The translations under genes were made by a program, and so were the position numbers. The notes under the pieces are model-generated. The model saw only the letters and a program-made list of their open reading frames with translations. It searched no databases and had not been told where the DNA came from. This document shows, in pieces, positions 43,161-52,272 of a stretch of 64,000 nt of DNA (position 1 is the stretch's first letter; each line of letters begins with the position of its first letter). Where the stretch lies: contig CAZXAU010000009.1 in NCBI GenBank assembly GCA_964638675.1, forward strand, positions 34,925 through 98,924, in the 5' to 3' direction. Source of the DNA: SIG714 sp964638675 (lineage in GTDB: Bacteria > Bacillota > Clostridia > Oscillospirales > CAG-272).

Positions 43161-44519
43161 ATGGAAGATCTCACAATTGATGAAATACTTGAGATGATGC
43201 AGAACAAAAAATATGCTCTTCTCAAGCAACGGCTTTCGACGATGAACCCGACAGACATCGCACTTGCACTCGAGGAAGTTCCGCGAGAACGATTTTCCGG
43301 TATTTTCCGACTTCTTCCGAGCGATCTTGCAGCCGAGGTCTTTGTTCAGATGGATTCGGACACGCAGGAGGCTTTGATCCTCGGATTCTCCGATAAGGAG
43401 CTTCATGAAATTCTGAACGAGATGTATGTAGACGATACCGTCGATGTCATTGAGGAAATGCCTTCAAATGTCGTAAAGCGTATTCTTGCCTCATCCGACC
43501 GGGAGACACGTGAGCAGATCAATCAGATCCTAAAATATCCCAAGGATTCCGCCGGTTCTATAATGACCACCGAATACGTCACGCTTCGTGAAAAAATGAC
43601 TGTCAAAGAAGCGTTCGAGCGTATAAAAAAGACCGGTCCTGACAGCGAAACAATTTACACCTGTTATGTCACCGACAACAATCGCCGGCTCATCGGCGTT
43701 CTCACAGCCAAGGATCTTATGCTTGCCGATGAGGATGAGATCGTCGGAAACCTGATGGATCGGAATGTTATTTCTGCCGGCACTCACGATGACCGTGAGG
43801 AAACTGCCAACATGATCCGTGAATACAGCTTTATTGCCCTTCCCGTTGTTGACGGCGGCGGTCGAATCGTCGGTATTGTCACAGTTGACGATGCTATGGA
43901 CGTCATTTCCGAAGAAAGCGAAGAAGACTTCTCAAAAATGGCGGCTATAACCCCGAGCGATGAGAGCTACATCAAAACAAGTGTATTCAAGCTCTGGAAA
44001 TCAAGAATTCCCTGGCTTTTGCTCTTGATGGTTTCTGCCACATTCACCAGTTCAATCATTTCAAAATACGAGGAGGCTATGTCAAGTCTTGTCATCCTCA
44101 CCGCCTTTATCCCGATGATCATGGACACCGGCGGAAATGCAGGCGGACAATCTTCTGTCACTCTTATCCGTGCACTTTCGCTCGGTGACGTTCAGTTTTC
44201 CGATTTCTTTAAGGTTGTTTTCAAGGAGCTTCGGGTTGCACTCCTCTGTGCACTTCCACTTTCGGTCGCATGCTTTATCAAAACTATGATCATCGATCTC
44301 AGACCGGATCAGTGGGTTGTCGGTATCACCGTCAGTCTTACTCTCGGTTTTACCGTCGTTTTCGCAAAGCTTGTCGGTTGCTCGCTTCCTTTGCTCGCAA
44401 AGAAGCTTCACCTTGACCCTGCTGTCATGGCAAGCCCTTTTATTACAACTATTGTTGACGCAATTTCTCTCCTTCTCTATTTCAATGTCGCCAAGCTCCT
44501 CATTCCGGGGCTTTCGTGA
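43161..44519 (+). CDS. mgtE: MgtE-type magnesium transporter
   Basis: A 452-residue protein: an N-terminal MgtE helical domain (about 1-130), two CBS domains (about 135-255, ending near IVGIVTVDDAMDVI), a connecting helix and five membrane segments. The pore signature is FIPMIMDTGGNAGGQSS (about residues 313-329). MgtE takes up Mg2+ and closes when cytoplasmic Mg2+ binds the N and CBS domains. The start at 43161 follows AAGGAGGAAAAAAC. It is a single-gene unit. Confidence 0.93.
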   Translation: MEDLTIDEILEMMQNKKYALLKQRLSTMNPTDIALALEEVPRERFSGIFRLLPSDLAAEVFVQMDSDTQEALILGFSDKELHEILNEMYVDDTVDVIEEMPSNVVKRILASSDRETREQINQILKYPKDSAGSIMTTEYVTLREKMTVKEAFERIKKTGPDSETIYTCYVTDNNRRLIGVLTAKDLMLADEDEIVGNLMDRNVISAGTHDDREETANMIREYSFIALPVVDGGGRIVGIVTVDDAMDVISEESEEDFSKMAAITPSDESYIKTSVFKLWKSRIPWLLLLMVSATFTSSIISKYEEAMSSLVILTAFIPMIMDTGGNAGGQSSVTLIRALSLGDVQFSDFFKVVFKELRVALLCALPLSVACFIKTMIIDLRPDQWVVGITVSLTLGFTVVFAKLVGCSLPLLAKKLHLDPAVMASPFITTIVDAISLLLYFNVAKLLIPGLS

Positions 44520-44533
44520 AGGATAGGTTATCC

Positions 44534-44563
44534 CGGGGAAACTTTCTGATGAAAGTTTCCCCG
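44534..44563 (+). terminator. Strong hairpin after mgtE
   Basis: A perfect 13-bp stem CGGGGAAACTTTC / GAAAGTTTCCCCG with a TGAT loop. A second, weaker stem follows (CCCTTTCAAA... to about 44600), then GAATTTTTTC. It probably ends mgtE, but the two-hairpin layout looks like a dispersed repeat. Confidence 0.7.
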
Positions 44564-44600
44564 AACCCTTTCAAAGACTTGAAAAATAGGGGGAATTTTT

Positions 44601-44938
44601 TCTTTCCGACATTACGGTACAGCATATATTTTTTAACGATGCCGCAGTAACATATAACTTGTATGCTGTCAACGATAGCAGTAAAAGTTTTGTGCGTTTT
44701 TCATGAAATATTGCTTGAATTTATAAAAACAAGACATTTTGCCGTAAAAAATAAAGAGCAGAGTAAAAAATAGATAAATCGACAGACGAATTGTAAATTA
44801 CAGAAGATATATTCGACGAAATTTGCGAAAAACAAAAATATTTGCGAAAAAGGCTTTATTTTTTGTTTTTTTGTTGCTATAATGTAATATGTAATTTTTA
44901 AGATCTGATAAGATCGAACGAAAGGAAATACCATTATC
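44601..44938. other. AT-rich region with promoter of the lipoprotein gene
   Basis: TATAAT at 44878-44883 preceded by TTGTTGC is the probable -10 of the downstream lipoprotein gene; the -35 (TTTATT at 44855-44860) is weak. No reading frame is convincing. Confidence 0.5.
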
Positions 44939-47134
44939 ATGTGTCAACCGAAAAACGCAAAAGCTCTTCTTACGCTGATTTTGCTGACAATTTTCCTGAT
45001 TCTTACCGTCTGCTCCTGCAACGTCAAAGAAACTGTCAGCACATCGCCAACAACGACTCCCACAAGCTCACCGACAAGCTCAGGCAGCGTTGAACCCGGA
45101 AAAACCACACCCTCCGGCGAAACACTGCAGCCCACTCCAAGCGATACGAACGACAATTATCAAACCGAAGTTCCGCCCGAGATCAAATACTTTACGGTTG
45201 CTCAGGCGATCGAGATCGCAAACAAGCTGAACCCCGGCGAAGTTACGACCGACCGTTATTATATCCGTGCAAAGGTAAGCGAGATCACAAACTCCAATTA
45301 CGGAGCTATGAATATTTCGGACGAAACCGGCGAAATCTACGTATACGGAAGCTACAGTGCAGACGGAAGCATCGGCTATGCCGCAATGAGCGAAAAGCCT
45401 TATAAGGGCGATGAAATCTGTATCAGCGCGCTTATTCAGAACTACAACGGAACGCCCGAGCTTAAAAGCGTATGGATCATTGAATTCAAGTCGGCAGGTC
45501 TTCAGATAGATGAATCAAAATACACCGAGATGAGCATTGAAAATGCGAGAAATTCGGCGCAGGCTTCACTTGTCAAGCTCAGCGGAGTTGTCGCACGTAT
45601 AACATATGCCAACGGCAAGATCCCGAACGGCTTCATTATCGTTGACAATACAAGCTCAATTTATGTATTTGACAGCCAATTGGCATCAAGAGTTGCCATC
45701 GGCAACACTGTCACAATATACGGTGAGAAAACATGGTGGATTTTAGACACCGAAAAAACAAATGCCGAAAAATTCGGATATAAGGGATGCTGCCAGATCA
45801 CAAATGCTCAGCTCGGCAGTAATGACAATAAGGTATCAGACTTCAATACTTCATGGATAGAAGAATCTACGGTTAAAGCTATCATGGAGACACCTGTAAG
45901 CAATGATATTTCAACTGTCGTTTACAAGGTCAATGCCCTTATCAAAAAAGCACAAGGCGACGGCTTTGTAAACTACTATATAAACGATCTTGACGGAAAA
46001 ACAGGAAGCTATACATATACTCAGTGCAGCGGTTCTGATTTCGACTGGCTTGATGAATTTGACGGAAAGATCTGCACCGTATACCTGACTGCACTCAACG
46101 CAAAATCGACAGCGACAGGATGCAACTGGAGATTCCTCCCTGTCAAGGTCGTTGACGAAGGCTTCACATTCGATCCCGACAATGCAGCAAAATTCGCAAT
46201 TGAATATTACGCTCTCTCGCAGTTCAATTCAAGCTATAACGCAGACCCTGCCGCTGAACTTATCACAAGCGTAAGCTCCGAGCTGTTGGGACTTGATGAT
46301 GTAAAGCTCAGCTATACATCAAGCAATGAAAAGGTTGCATACATCAAGGACGGAATTTTCCACACAGCCGGAAACGGAAGCGTAACGATAACAATATCTG
46401 CATCGTACAAAACATATAAGACATACAGCCAGACGGTCGATATCAAAGTCGAAAGTGCTTCGGATATTGATTTCATTACCGTATCACAGGCGATTGCTTC
46501 CCCGGTTGCTCCAATGGGCGATGAGACCAAGATCACTGTCAAGGGTATTGTCGGTCCGTCACTTGTCAATCAGCAGGGCGGTTTCTATCTTATCGATGAA
46601 ACAGGCGTAATAGCAGTCAAATTCAATACTGCAACAGACATTTCACTTGTCTCGCCCGGAGATGAGATCATCATCACAGGCAGACGTGACGCATATAAGG
46701 CTGAAAACGGATATCCCGGACAGGCATGCATCACATCGGCAACGCTCGAAGCAAATCTCTACGGTGATAACGATTATTCGGTTGCATCCTTCGTAAAAGA
46801 CAAGACCTTCGCCGATGTATTCGCACTTATCAGGGATGTCGGAACAGACTACAGCACTACAGTATTTACTATTGAAACAAAGATCACAAAGGTGGCAACA
46901 AACTACTCGACTAACTACTATCTCACCAATCCCGACAACGCAGACGAAAAGATCACACTTTATTCGGCGAGCGGAAATCAGTATTCATGGCTCGAGCAGT
47001 ATGTTGATAAGACAGTGAAGGTTGAAGTCGCACTTTGCAACTGGAACGCAAAAACTCCATATAAGGGTTGTGTTCTCGCTGTATACGGTGAAGACGGAAA
47101 TAAGACAATGAACACACTTAACTTCAGCAAATAA
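44939..47134 (+). CDS. Multi-domain lipoprotein with several OB-fold-like modules
   Basis: A 731-residue protein. The signal peptide ends in a lipobox LTVCSC (Cys at about 27 or 29), then a Thr/Ser/Pro linker to about residue 80. Modules follow that each begin with a phrase like TVAQAIEIANK or ENARNSAQASLVKLSG and contain an ISDETG/VDNTSS strand pattern like bacterial OB-fold (YhcR-type) domains. I count about four such modules plus one Ig-like BIG2-type segment (LSYTSSNEKVAYIKDGIFHT) near residue 465. OB domains may bind nucleic acid or sugars; no nuclease motif is seen. It is surface-exposed and its function is unknown. Confidence 0.75.
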   Translation: MCQPKNAKALLTLILLTIFLILTVCSCNVKETVSTSPTTTPTSSPTSSGSVEPGKTTPSGETLQPTPSDTNDNYQTEVPPEIKYFTVAQAIEIANKLNPGEVTTDRYYIRAKVSEITNSNYGAMNISDETGEIYVYGSYSADGSIGYAAMSEKPYKGDEICISALIQNYNGTPELKSVWIIEFKSAGLQIDESKYTEMSIENARNSAQASLVKLSGVVARITYANGKIPNGFIIVDNTSSIYVFDSQLASRVAIGNTVTIYGEKTWWILDTEKTNAEKFGYKGCCQITNAQLGSNDNKVSDFNTSWIEESTVKAIMETPVSNDISTVVYKVNALIKKAQGDGFVNYYINDLDGKTGSYTYTQCSGSDFDWLDEFDGKICTVYLTALNAKSTATGCNWRFLPVKVVDEGFTFDPDNAAKFAIEYYALSQFNSSYNADPAAELITSVSSELLGLDDVKLSYTSSNEKVAYIKDGIFHTAGNGSVTITISASYKTYKTYSQTVDIKVESASDIDFITVSQAIASPVAPMGDETKITVKGIVGPSLVNQQGGFYLIDETGVIAVKFNTATDISLVSPGDEIIITGRRDAYKAENGYPGQACITSATLEANLYGDNDYSVASFVKDKTFADVFALIRDVGTDYSTTVFTIETKITKVATNYSTNYYLTNPDNADEKITLYSASGNQYSWLEQYVDKTVKVEVALCNWNAKTPYKGCVLAVYGEDGNKTMNTLNFSK

Positions 47135-47152
47135 TCTGAAATTTAAAAAATG

Positions 47153-47182
47153 GGCTGTCAGGTTTTGACAGCCTCTTTTATT
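47153..47182 (+). terminator. Terminator of the lipoprotein gene
   Basis: GGCTGTCA / TGACAGCC with a 5-base loop, then TCTTTTATT. Confidence 0.85.
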
Positions 47183-47218
47183 ATGATTGTATTCTTCGTA
47201 AAGTAAAATACTGACAGG

Positions 47219-47728
47219 TCATATCAGATTCAAAAGCTTATCCGCTATATGCTTGCACACCGCATGCTTGCACTCGTTTCTGCTCTTCCCCGTGATACCG
47301 TCAATCATATAATCATGTCTGCATCCATTGATATTTATACAGAAATATACTACCCCCGGATTTCCCTCAGGATTGTTTGGATCAGACCTTGAAAGGCATC
47401 CCGTAACTCCGATGCCTATATCGGTGTTAAAAGTCCTGCGGCACACATCTGACATTTGTGATGCACACTCATGTGAATATACTCCGTATTTCGATATCAC
47501 ATCAGAGCTCACGCCGAACAATATTTTAATATCGTTGCTGTATGCCGTAATTCCGCCCCTGAATATTGCCGAAGCCCCTTCGGTATCGCTCAGAAGTGAG
47601 GACACAAGTCCTGATGTACAGCTCTCCATACATGATATGCTCATATTTTTTTCTATCAATTTTCTCACTGTAAGGTCGAATTTTTCAGCGACCCCGATAA
47701 CAAGCGGAATGGATATATTATCTGACAT
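47219..47728 (-). CDS. pncC: CinA C-terminal domain / nicotinamide-nucleotide amidase-like
   Basis: A 169-residue stand-alone CinA C-terminal (PncC) domain. Characteristic segments are SCMESCTSGLVSSLLSDTEGAS, FRGGITAYSNDIKILFGV, YGVYSHECASQM and DIGIGVTGCLS. PncC hydrolyses nicotinamide mononucleotide to the acid form in pyridine-nucleotide recycling. The usual TGIAGP phrase is replaced by TGCLSRS, so activity on NMN is not certain. It is convergent with the lipoprotein gene. Confidence 0.82.
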   Translation of the reverse strand: MSDNISIPLVIGVAEKFDLTVRKLIEKNMSISCMESCTSGLVSSLLSDTEGASAIFRGGITAYSNDIKILFGVSSDVISKYGVYSHECASQMSDVCRRTFNTDIGIGVTGCLSRSDPNNPEGNPGVVYFCININGCRHDYMIDGITGKSRNECKHAVCKHIADKLLNLI

Positions 47729-47910
47729 TCGTTTTTGCTCCTTTAACTGTCTTCAAAATGTTATACATTATAGTAGCACAGAATTTGTACGAATGCAACT
47801 GTATATTATCGAATACCGAATTTTTAAATGCATTTTTATATTTGTTCTGACAAGATTCATCGGCTCTGAATATACTGATAAAAAACATTTATTTAAGAAT
47901 CGGGGAGAAA

Positions 47911-48040
47911 GTTTGAAAGATAGATCTTTCAAACAGCGTTTTGTGGCTTTCGCCACCGAGGCGGCGATTTTGCTCCGCAAAACCAGTCCCAATTCCGTAA
48001 GAAAGGAAGCTTTCGCTATACGAAAGCTAAGGTCATAATT
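47911..48040 (+). repeat. Leader element B, copy 3
   Basis: The most regular copy. TTTGAAAGAT / ATCTTTCAAA (47912-47933), GTGG-CTTTCG-CCAC, GCGG...CCGC, AAAGGA (48002-48007) and AGCTTTCG / CGAAAGCT are followed by AAGGTCATAATT and the amidase ATG at 48041. The position that is ATG (751, 11666) in the other copies reads AAG here, so only the last ATG can start translation. Upstream, 47729-47910 holds no gene. Confidence 0.75.
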
Positions 48041-48604
48041 ATGATAAGAATATACATAGATCAGGGACACAATCCGAGAAATCCTAATTCGGGAGCTGAG
48101 GCAAACGGATATCTTGAGCAGGATATTACATATACAGTCGGAGTTGCACTTGCGGCTCTTCTTGATGCAAACGGTAATTTTGAAACACTGCTTTCGAGAA
48201 AGAGCGAGGATGAAATTCTCGGAACAAGTAACGCAACATCACTTGCCGCAAGAACCTCCGAGGCTAATGCATGGGGGGCTGACTATTTCATAAGCATACA
48301 TGTAAACGCATCCGAATTCACGAGTGCTACAGGCTCTGAGGGCTTTGTCTATTCACTTTCCTCACCGGCATACGCTCTCTCGCAGGATATTGTAGCCGCC
48401 ATATCGCAAGCTACGGGATATCCCGACCGTGGAGTAACGGCACGCCCAACCCTTTGGGTACTGCGAAAAACTCAAATGCCCTCAACTCTTATAGAGATAG
48501 GATTCATAACAAATAAGGAAGAAGCAGACCTTATGGCAACCGATCCCGATCTGTATGCGGGAGCGATCTATAACGGAATTCTGAAATATTTCGGTCTTGA
48601 CTGA
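48041..48604 (+). CDS. N-acetylmuramoyl-L-alanine amidase (Amidase_3), no signal peptide
   Basis: A 187-residue Zn amidase. YIDQGHNP carries the first zinc ligand, followed by NGYLEQDI with the Glu ligand, FISIHVNAS with the His ligand and TLIEIGFITNKEEADLM with the catalytic Glu. The protein is just the catalytic domain, with no signal peptide, membrane segment or cell-wall-binding repeat. Sporulation lysis amidases (CwlC-type) also lack classical signals, so a mother-cell-lysis role is possible. Its leader is a copy of element B. Confidence 0.9.
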   Translation: MIRIYIDQGHNPRNPNSGAEANGYLEQDITYTVGVALAALLDANGNFETLLSRKSEDEILGTSNATSLAARTSEANAWGADYFISIHVNASEFTSATGSEGFVYSLSSPAYALSQDIVAAISQATGYPDRGVTARPTLWVLRKTQMPSTLIEIGFITNKEEADLMATDPDLYAGAIYNGILKYFGLD

Positions 48605-48623
48605 TGTTTTTTTTAAAAAAAGC

Positions 48624-48652
48624 TTGCAAGTAAATGAAAAATAGTATATAAT
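48624..48652 (+). promoter_or_regulatory. Promoter of murD
   Basis: TTGCAA (48624-48629), 17 bases and TATAAT (48647-48652); the start codon lies 27 bp downstream. Confidence 0.85.
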
Positions 48653-48678
48653 CGGCGTGTACCAAAAGAGGTTTTTTT

Positions 48679-50025
48679 ATGGAATTAAAAAATAATGCTT
48701 TAAAAAATAAAAAATGTGTCGTTCTCGGACTCGGTATATCAAACAAAGCGCTGATAGAATACCTTCTGTCGCACGGCGCAGATATTGAGGCAAGAGATGA
48801 AAATCCATTAAATGAGAATGATGATTATTTCTCATATCTTAAATCAAATAATATCCCAGTCATAACCGGAGAGAAATATCTCGGCAATATACAGGGCGAT
48901 TATATTTTCCGTTCGCCCGGCATAAGACCGGATAAAGGAGACATTCAGTCCGCTGTTGCAAATGGGAGCATCCTTTCCTCAGAAACCGAACTTTTTTTCG
49001 ATCTTTGCCCATGCCCTGTCATTGCGATCACAGGAAGTGACGGAAAGACAACAACGACCACACTGACTGCAAAGCTTCTCGAAAAAACAGGAAGAAAAGT
49101 GTGGCTCGGCGGAAACATAGGCATACCGCTTATAAAATATGTTGATGAGATGACAAAGGACGATATTGTCGTTATGGAACTCTCCTCATTTCAGCTTATG
49201 ACATTCACTGAATCGGCAGATCTTGCGGCAATTACAAATATATCCCCCAATCACCTGAACTGGCATATCGATATGCAGGAATACATAGATTCCAAATCAA
49301 ATATTTTCAGGCATAACGGTTGCAACACCCTCGTACTCAATGCGAACGACGGGCAAAGCAACTATTATCGCTCGCTTTACAAGGACGGAAGAGTAATTAC
49401 ATTCTCGGCAAAATGCAATGCCGATATCACGCTCAGGGATGGGTATATAACGGAAGGCGATGAAAAGATAATAAAAACATCGCAGATCCTGATTCCGGGC
49501 GTGCACAATATTGAAAACTATATGGCGGCAATTGCACTGACAAGACAGCTCGGCGTTACAAATGAAATGATTGCAGATCTTGCTGAAAGTTTCGGTGGAG
49601 TTGAGCATCGGCTTGAATTTGTAAGAGAATTTGAAGGCGTCAGATATATCAACAGCTCTATCGATTCAACGCCGACAAGAACGGCGGCAGCACTTTCGGC
49701 ACTTGAATGTAAACCCGTTATAATATGCGGAGGATGCGATAAGCATATTCCCTTCGATACGCTTGCAGGGGTGCTCTATGAAAAAGCGAAATATGTTATT
49801 CTCACCGGGCAGACGGCACAGGCAATAAAGTCCTCAATCCTGAAAAATAACTGCAAGATCGGATATGAGATCGTTGACGATTTTGAAAAGGCGATAAAAC
49901 GGGCAAGAGATATTGCACAGCCGGGTGACACCGTGCTTCTCTCACCTGCCTGTGCATCCTTCGACCGATTCAAGAATTTTGAAGAGCGCGGAAAAGCATT
50001 CAAAAATACAGTAAACAGTTTTTGA
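48679..50025 (+). CDS. murD: UDP-N-acetylmuramoylalanine--D-glutamate ligase
   Basis: A 448-residue Mur ligase. The N-terminal Rossmann-like domain has VVLGLGISNKALIEYL, the ATP loop is GSDGKTTTTTL (about 119-129), and the conserved segments MELSSFQL, NISPNHLNWH, GVHNIENYMAAIA and EHRLEFV are all present. It adds D-Glu to UDP-MurNAc-L-Ala in cytoplasmic peptidoglycan synthesis. Unusually, it stands outside a dcw cluster, just after an amidase gene and before two peptidase genes. Confidence 0.95.
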   Translation: MELKNNALKNKKCVVLGLGISNKALIEYLLSHGADIEARDENPLNENDDYFSYLKSNNIPVITGEKYLGNIQGDYIFRSPGIRPDKGDIQSAVANGSILSSETELFFDLCPCPVIAITGSDGKTTTTTLTAKLLEKTGRKVWLGGNIGIPLIKYVDEMTKDDIVVMELSSFQLMTFTESADLAAITNISPNHLNWHIDMQEYIDSKSNIFRHNGCNTLVLNANDGQSNYYRSLYKDGRVITFSAKCNADITLRDGYITEGDEKIIKTSQILIPGVHNIENYMAAIALTRQLGVTNEMIADLAESFGGVEHRLEFVREFEGVRYINSSIDSTPTRTAAALSALECKPVIICGGCDKHIPFDTLAGVLYEKAKYVILTGQTAQAIKSSILKNNCKIGYEIVDDFEKAIKRARDIAQPGDTVLLSPACASFDRFKNFEERGKAFKNTVNSF

Positions 50026-50065
50026 AATATAAAAGATCATATAACAGAAAAACCAAGGAGATAAA

Positions 50066-51088
50066 ATGGAACTTGATATTGTTAAGCTGACCGATGAGCT
50101 GTGTAAGATCAATGCACCATCGGGCAGAGAAAACGGAAACGGCGAAAAGCTTAAAGAACTTATATTGCCCTATTTCGATGAGTTCAAACAGATATCCTAC
50201 AACAATTATCTGTTTATTAAGCACGGCAAGGCAGACGGAAAGAAAATACTTCTTGATGCACATTTTGACCAGATCGGACTCATTGTCACGGGAATTCAGA
50301 AAAACGGCACGATCACTGTCGCAGGTCTCGGCGGTGTGGATATAAGAAATCTTATATCGAACAGCGTGACGGTTCACGGCAGTGAATGCGATGTCAAAGG
50401 AATAATAACATGCAGCAAAAAAGAAATAACTCCTATAAAGCTTGAAGATCTCCTTGTCTATACCGATAAGACAAAGCAGGAGCTTGAAGAGTGCGGAATC
50501 ACAGTCGGAAGCGGAATATCGATTGACGGCGAGATCGTTAAAATGTCTGAAAATAGATATTCCTGCCGCAGTCTTGATGACCGTATCTGCGGTGTATCAA
50601 TTGTATATGCTGCATCGCTCCTTAACAATGAGGACTTTTCAGGAGATATGTATTTTCTCTTTTCCTGTCAGGAGGAGACACACGGTGTCGGAGCAAGCAC
50701 AGGAGCTTATAATGTTCAGCCTGATATTGCGATCGCAGTTGATGTTGATTTTGCATCAACACCCGATACCGACAAAAAAGATACTGCCGAAATGGGAAAA
50801 GGTCCGACAATAGCGATATCTACACAGTGCGACAGAAAACTGACGAAAAGAATTATTTCGCTTGCCGCACAAAAAGAGCTTCCCCTCCAGCAGATGCTCT
50901 GCCCCAAGGGCACCGGAACAAACGGCGGACATCTGAGTTTCACTCGCTTTGGAGTTCCGACAGCGGTAATCGGCGTTCCTCTCCGTAACATGCATACCAA
51001 TCACGAGATCGTCGATTTTGACGATGTAAGAGTTACCGGCGAACTGCTCGCACAGATAGTAAAGACAGAAAGTGGGGTAAAGATATGA
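50066..51088 (+). CDS. M42-family aminopeptidase (active)
   Basis: A 340-residue M42 metallopeptidase (glutamyl aminopeptidase/TET type). The metal and catalytic residues can be seen: DAHFDQIG (His and Asp), the bridging Asp in SLDDR, CQEETHGVGA (Glu pair), VDVDF (Asp) and HTNHEIVD (last His). M42 enzymes form large cytoplasmic dodecamers that trim peptides. The start follows AAGGAGAT, and the stop overlaps the next start by 4 bp. Confidence 0.9.
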   Translation: MELDIVKLTDELCKINAPSGRENGNGEKLKELILPYFDEFKQISYNNYLFIKHGKADGKKILLDAHFDQIGLIVTGIQKNGTITVAGLGGVDIRNLISNSVTVHGSECDVKGIITCSKKEITPIKLEDLLVYTDKTKQELEECGITVGSGISIDGEIVKMSENRYSCRSLDDRICGVSIVYAASLLNNEDFSGDMYFLFSCQEETHGVGASTGAYNVQPDIAIAVDVDFASTPDTDKKDTAEMGKGPTIAISTQCDRKLTKRIISLAAQKELPLQQMLCPKGTGTNGGHLSFTRFGVPTAVIGVPLRNMHTNHEIVDFDDVRVTGELLAQIVKTESGVKI

Positions 51089-52098
51089 ACGAATTGCTCA
51101 AAAAACTTTCGGAATCTTTCGGTCCCTCAGGTCTTGAGGATGAGGTGATCGGAATAATAAAGCAAGAGCTGATCTCATGCACAGACATATGCGAGAGCAC
51201 ACCGCTCGGCAGTGTATACGGCATAATCAAGGGTAAGACAAGCGAAAACTCCAGACTTATATGTGCAAATGTAGATGAAACCTCTTTTATGGTATCTGAT
51301 ATTGACGATAGCGGTTTTATACGGGTCAAGCAGCTCTCGGGATACAACCCCGGTGCACTCTGCGGTCAAAGGGTAGTTGTCGGAAACGAAGATAACAGGT
51401 TCTCGGGTATAATGGCGGCAAAGGTTCTCCATCTCGCCTCCGGCGGAGACCGGGAACGTCCGGGTCTCGATAAAATGTTCATCGATGTCGGTGTCGGCAA
51501 AAAAGACGATATCAAGGAAAAAATTTCGATTGGTGACTTTGTGACATACGAAGGAAGTCCCTGCGAATTCGGAAAGAACAAGCTCTGCGGAAAAGCACTC
51601 TCATCAAGAGCTTCATGCTATATTGCACTTTGCACGGCGAGAAAGCTTAAGGAGAGCGGATATATTCCCGAAAACGATGTGATATTCTTTTTCAATACAA
51701 GATCAAAAGTTTCATCTTCCGACCTGTCATCGGCAATATACCGCTTTGCTCCCGAAAAGGTCATTCTTCTCTCGGCTTGTGATGCTGTATACGATAAGGA
51801 TAATCTTTATCCCGAGCTCGGTAAAGGTATCATACTCCCGATACAGGATGGTTCATATCTCTACTTCGGCAGTGAAATGTTCAAAAATGCTGTGAATTGC
51901 GGAATTGCATATCAGATACCCAAGGCATCGGTCGATTCGGATGCTGTCGCACGTGACGGATATACAAATTCAGGAACAAAGCTTCTGCGTGTTTGCCTGC
52001 CCGTATGCAACATGAACAGCTCATGTGAGATAATATCAGACGATGACATGAACTGCGAAATGTCACTTCTTGAAAAGTTTTATCTTTCTGAAATATAA
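51085..52098 (+). CDS. M42-like paralogue lacking catalytic residues
   Basis: A 337-residue protein that follows the M42 fold from end to end: SESFGPSGLEDEV at the start, a middle PDZ-like or lid domain and a similar length. Yet all ligands are changed: CANVDETSF replaces the His-x-Asp motif, FFFNTRSKVSSSD stands where the Glu-Glu motif should be, and SCEIISDDD stands where the last His should be. It is coupled to the active paralogue by ATGA, so a hetero-oligomer with a regulatory subunit is likely. It is intact, not decaying. Confidence 0.82.
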   Translation: MNELLKKLSESFGPSGLEDEVIGIIKQELISCTDICESTPLGSVYGIIKGKTSENSRLICANVDETSFMVSDIDDSGFIRVKQLSGYNPGALCGQRVVVGNEDNRFSGIMAAKVLHLASGGDRERPGLDKMFIDVGVGKKDDIKEKISIGDFVTYEGSPCEFGKNKLCGKALSSRASCYIALCTARKLKESGYIPENDVIFFFNTRSKVSSSDLSSAIYRFAPEKVILLSACDAVYDKDNLYPELGKGIILPIQDGSYLYFGSEMFKNAVNCGIAYQIPKASVDSDAVARDGYTNSGTKLLRVCLPVCNMNSSCEIISDDDMNCEMSLLEKFYLSEI

Positions 52099-52114
52099 AA
52101 AAAGCAAAAAGCTC

Positions 52115-52143
52115 TTGATATTTTTTTAAAAGTGTGATACTAT
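52115..52143 (+). promoter_or_regulatory. Promoter of nagB
   Basis: TTGATA (52115-52120), a 17-base spacer and TACTAT (52138-52143) with TG at the extended -10 position. A 130-base untranslated leader follows with no structure that I recognise. Confidence 0.75.
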
Positions 52144-52272
52144 ACTCAAGGTATGGATAACTGAATGTAAAAGTGTTCCCGAAAATTTGCGGTAACTCAG
52201 ATGCATCGGTTATTATTTCACCATAGATAAAAATAAATAAAAGTCAAAATAAATCTGGAGGATTTTTCTTAA

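Noticed and set aside
47768..48070. 100-codon minus-strand frame over element B copy 3
   Set aside because: It is the antisense of a structured leader with no start signal.
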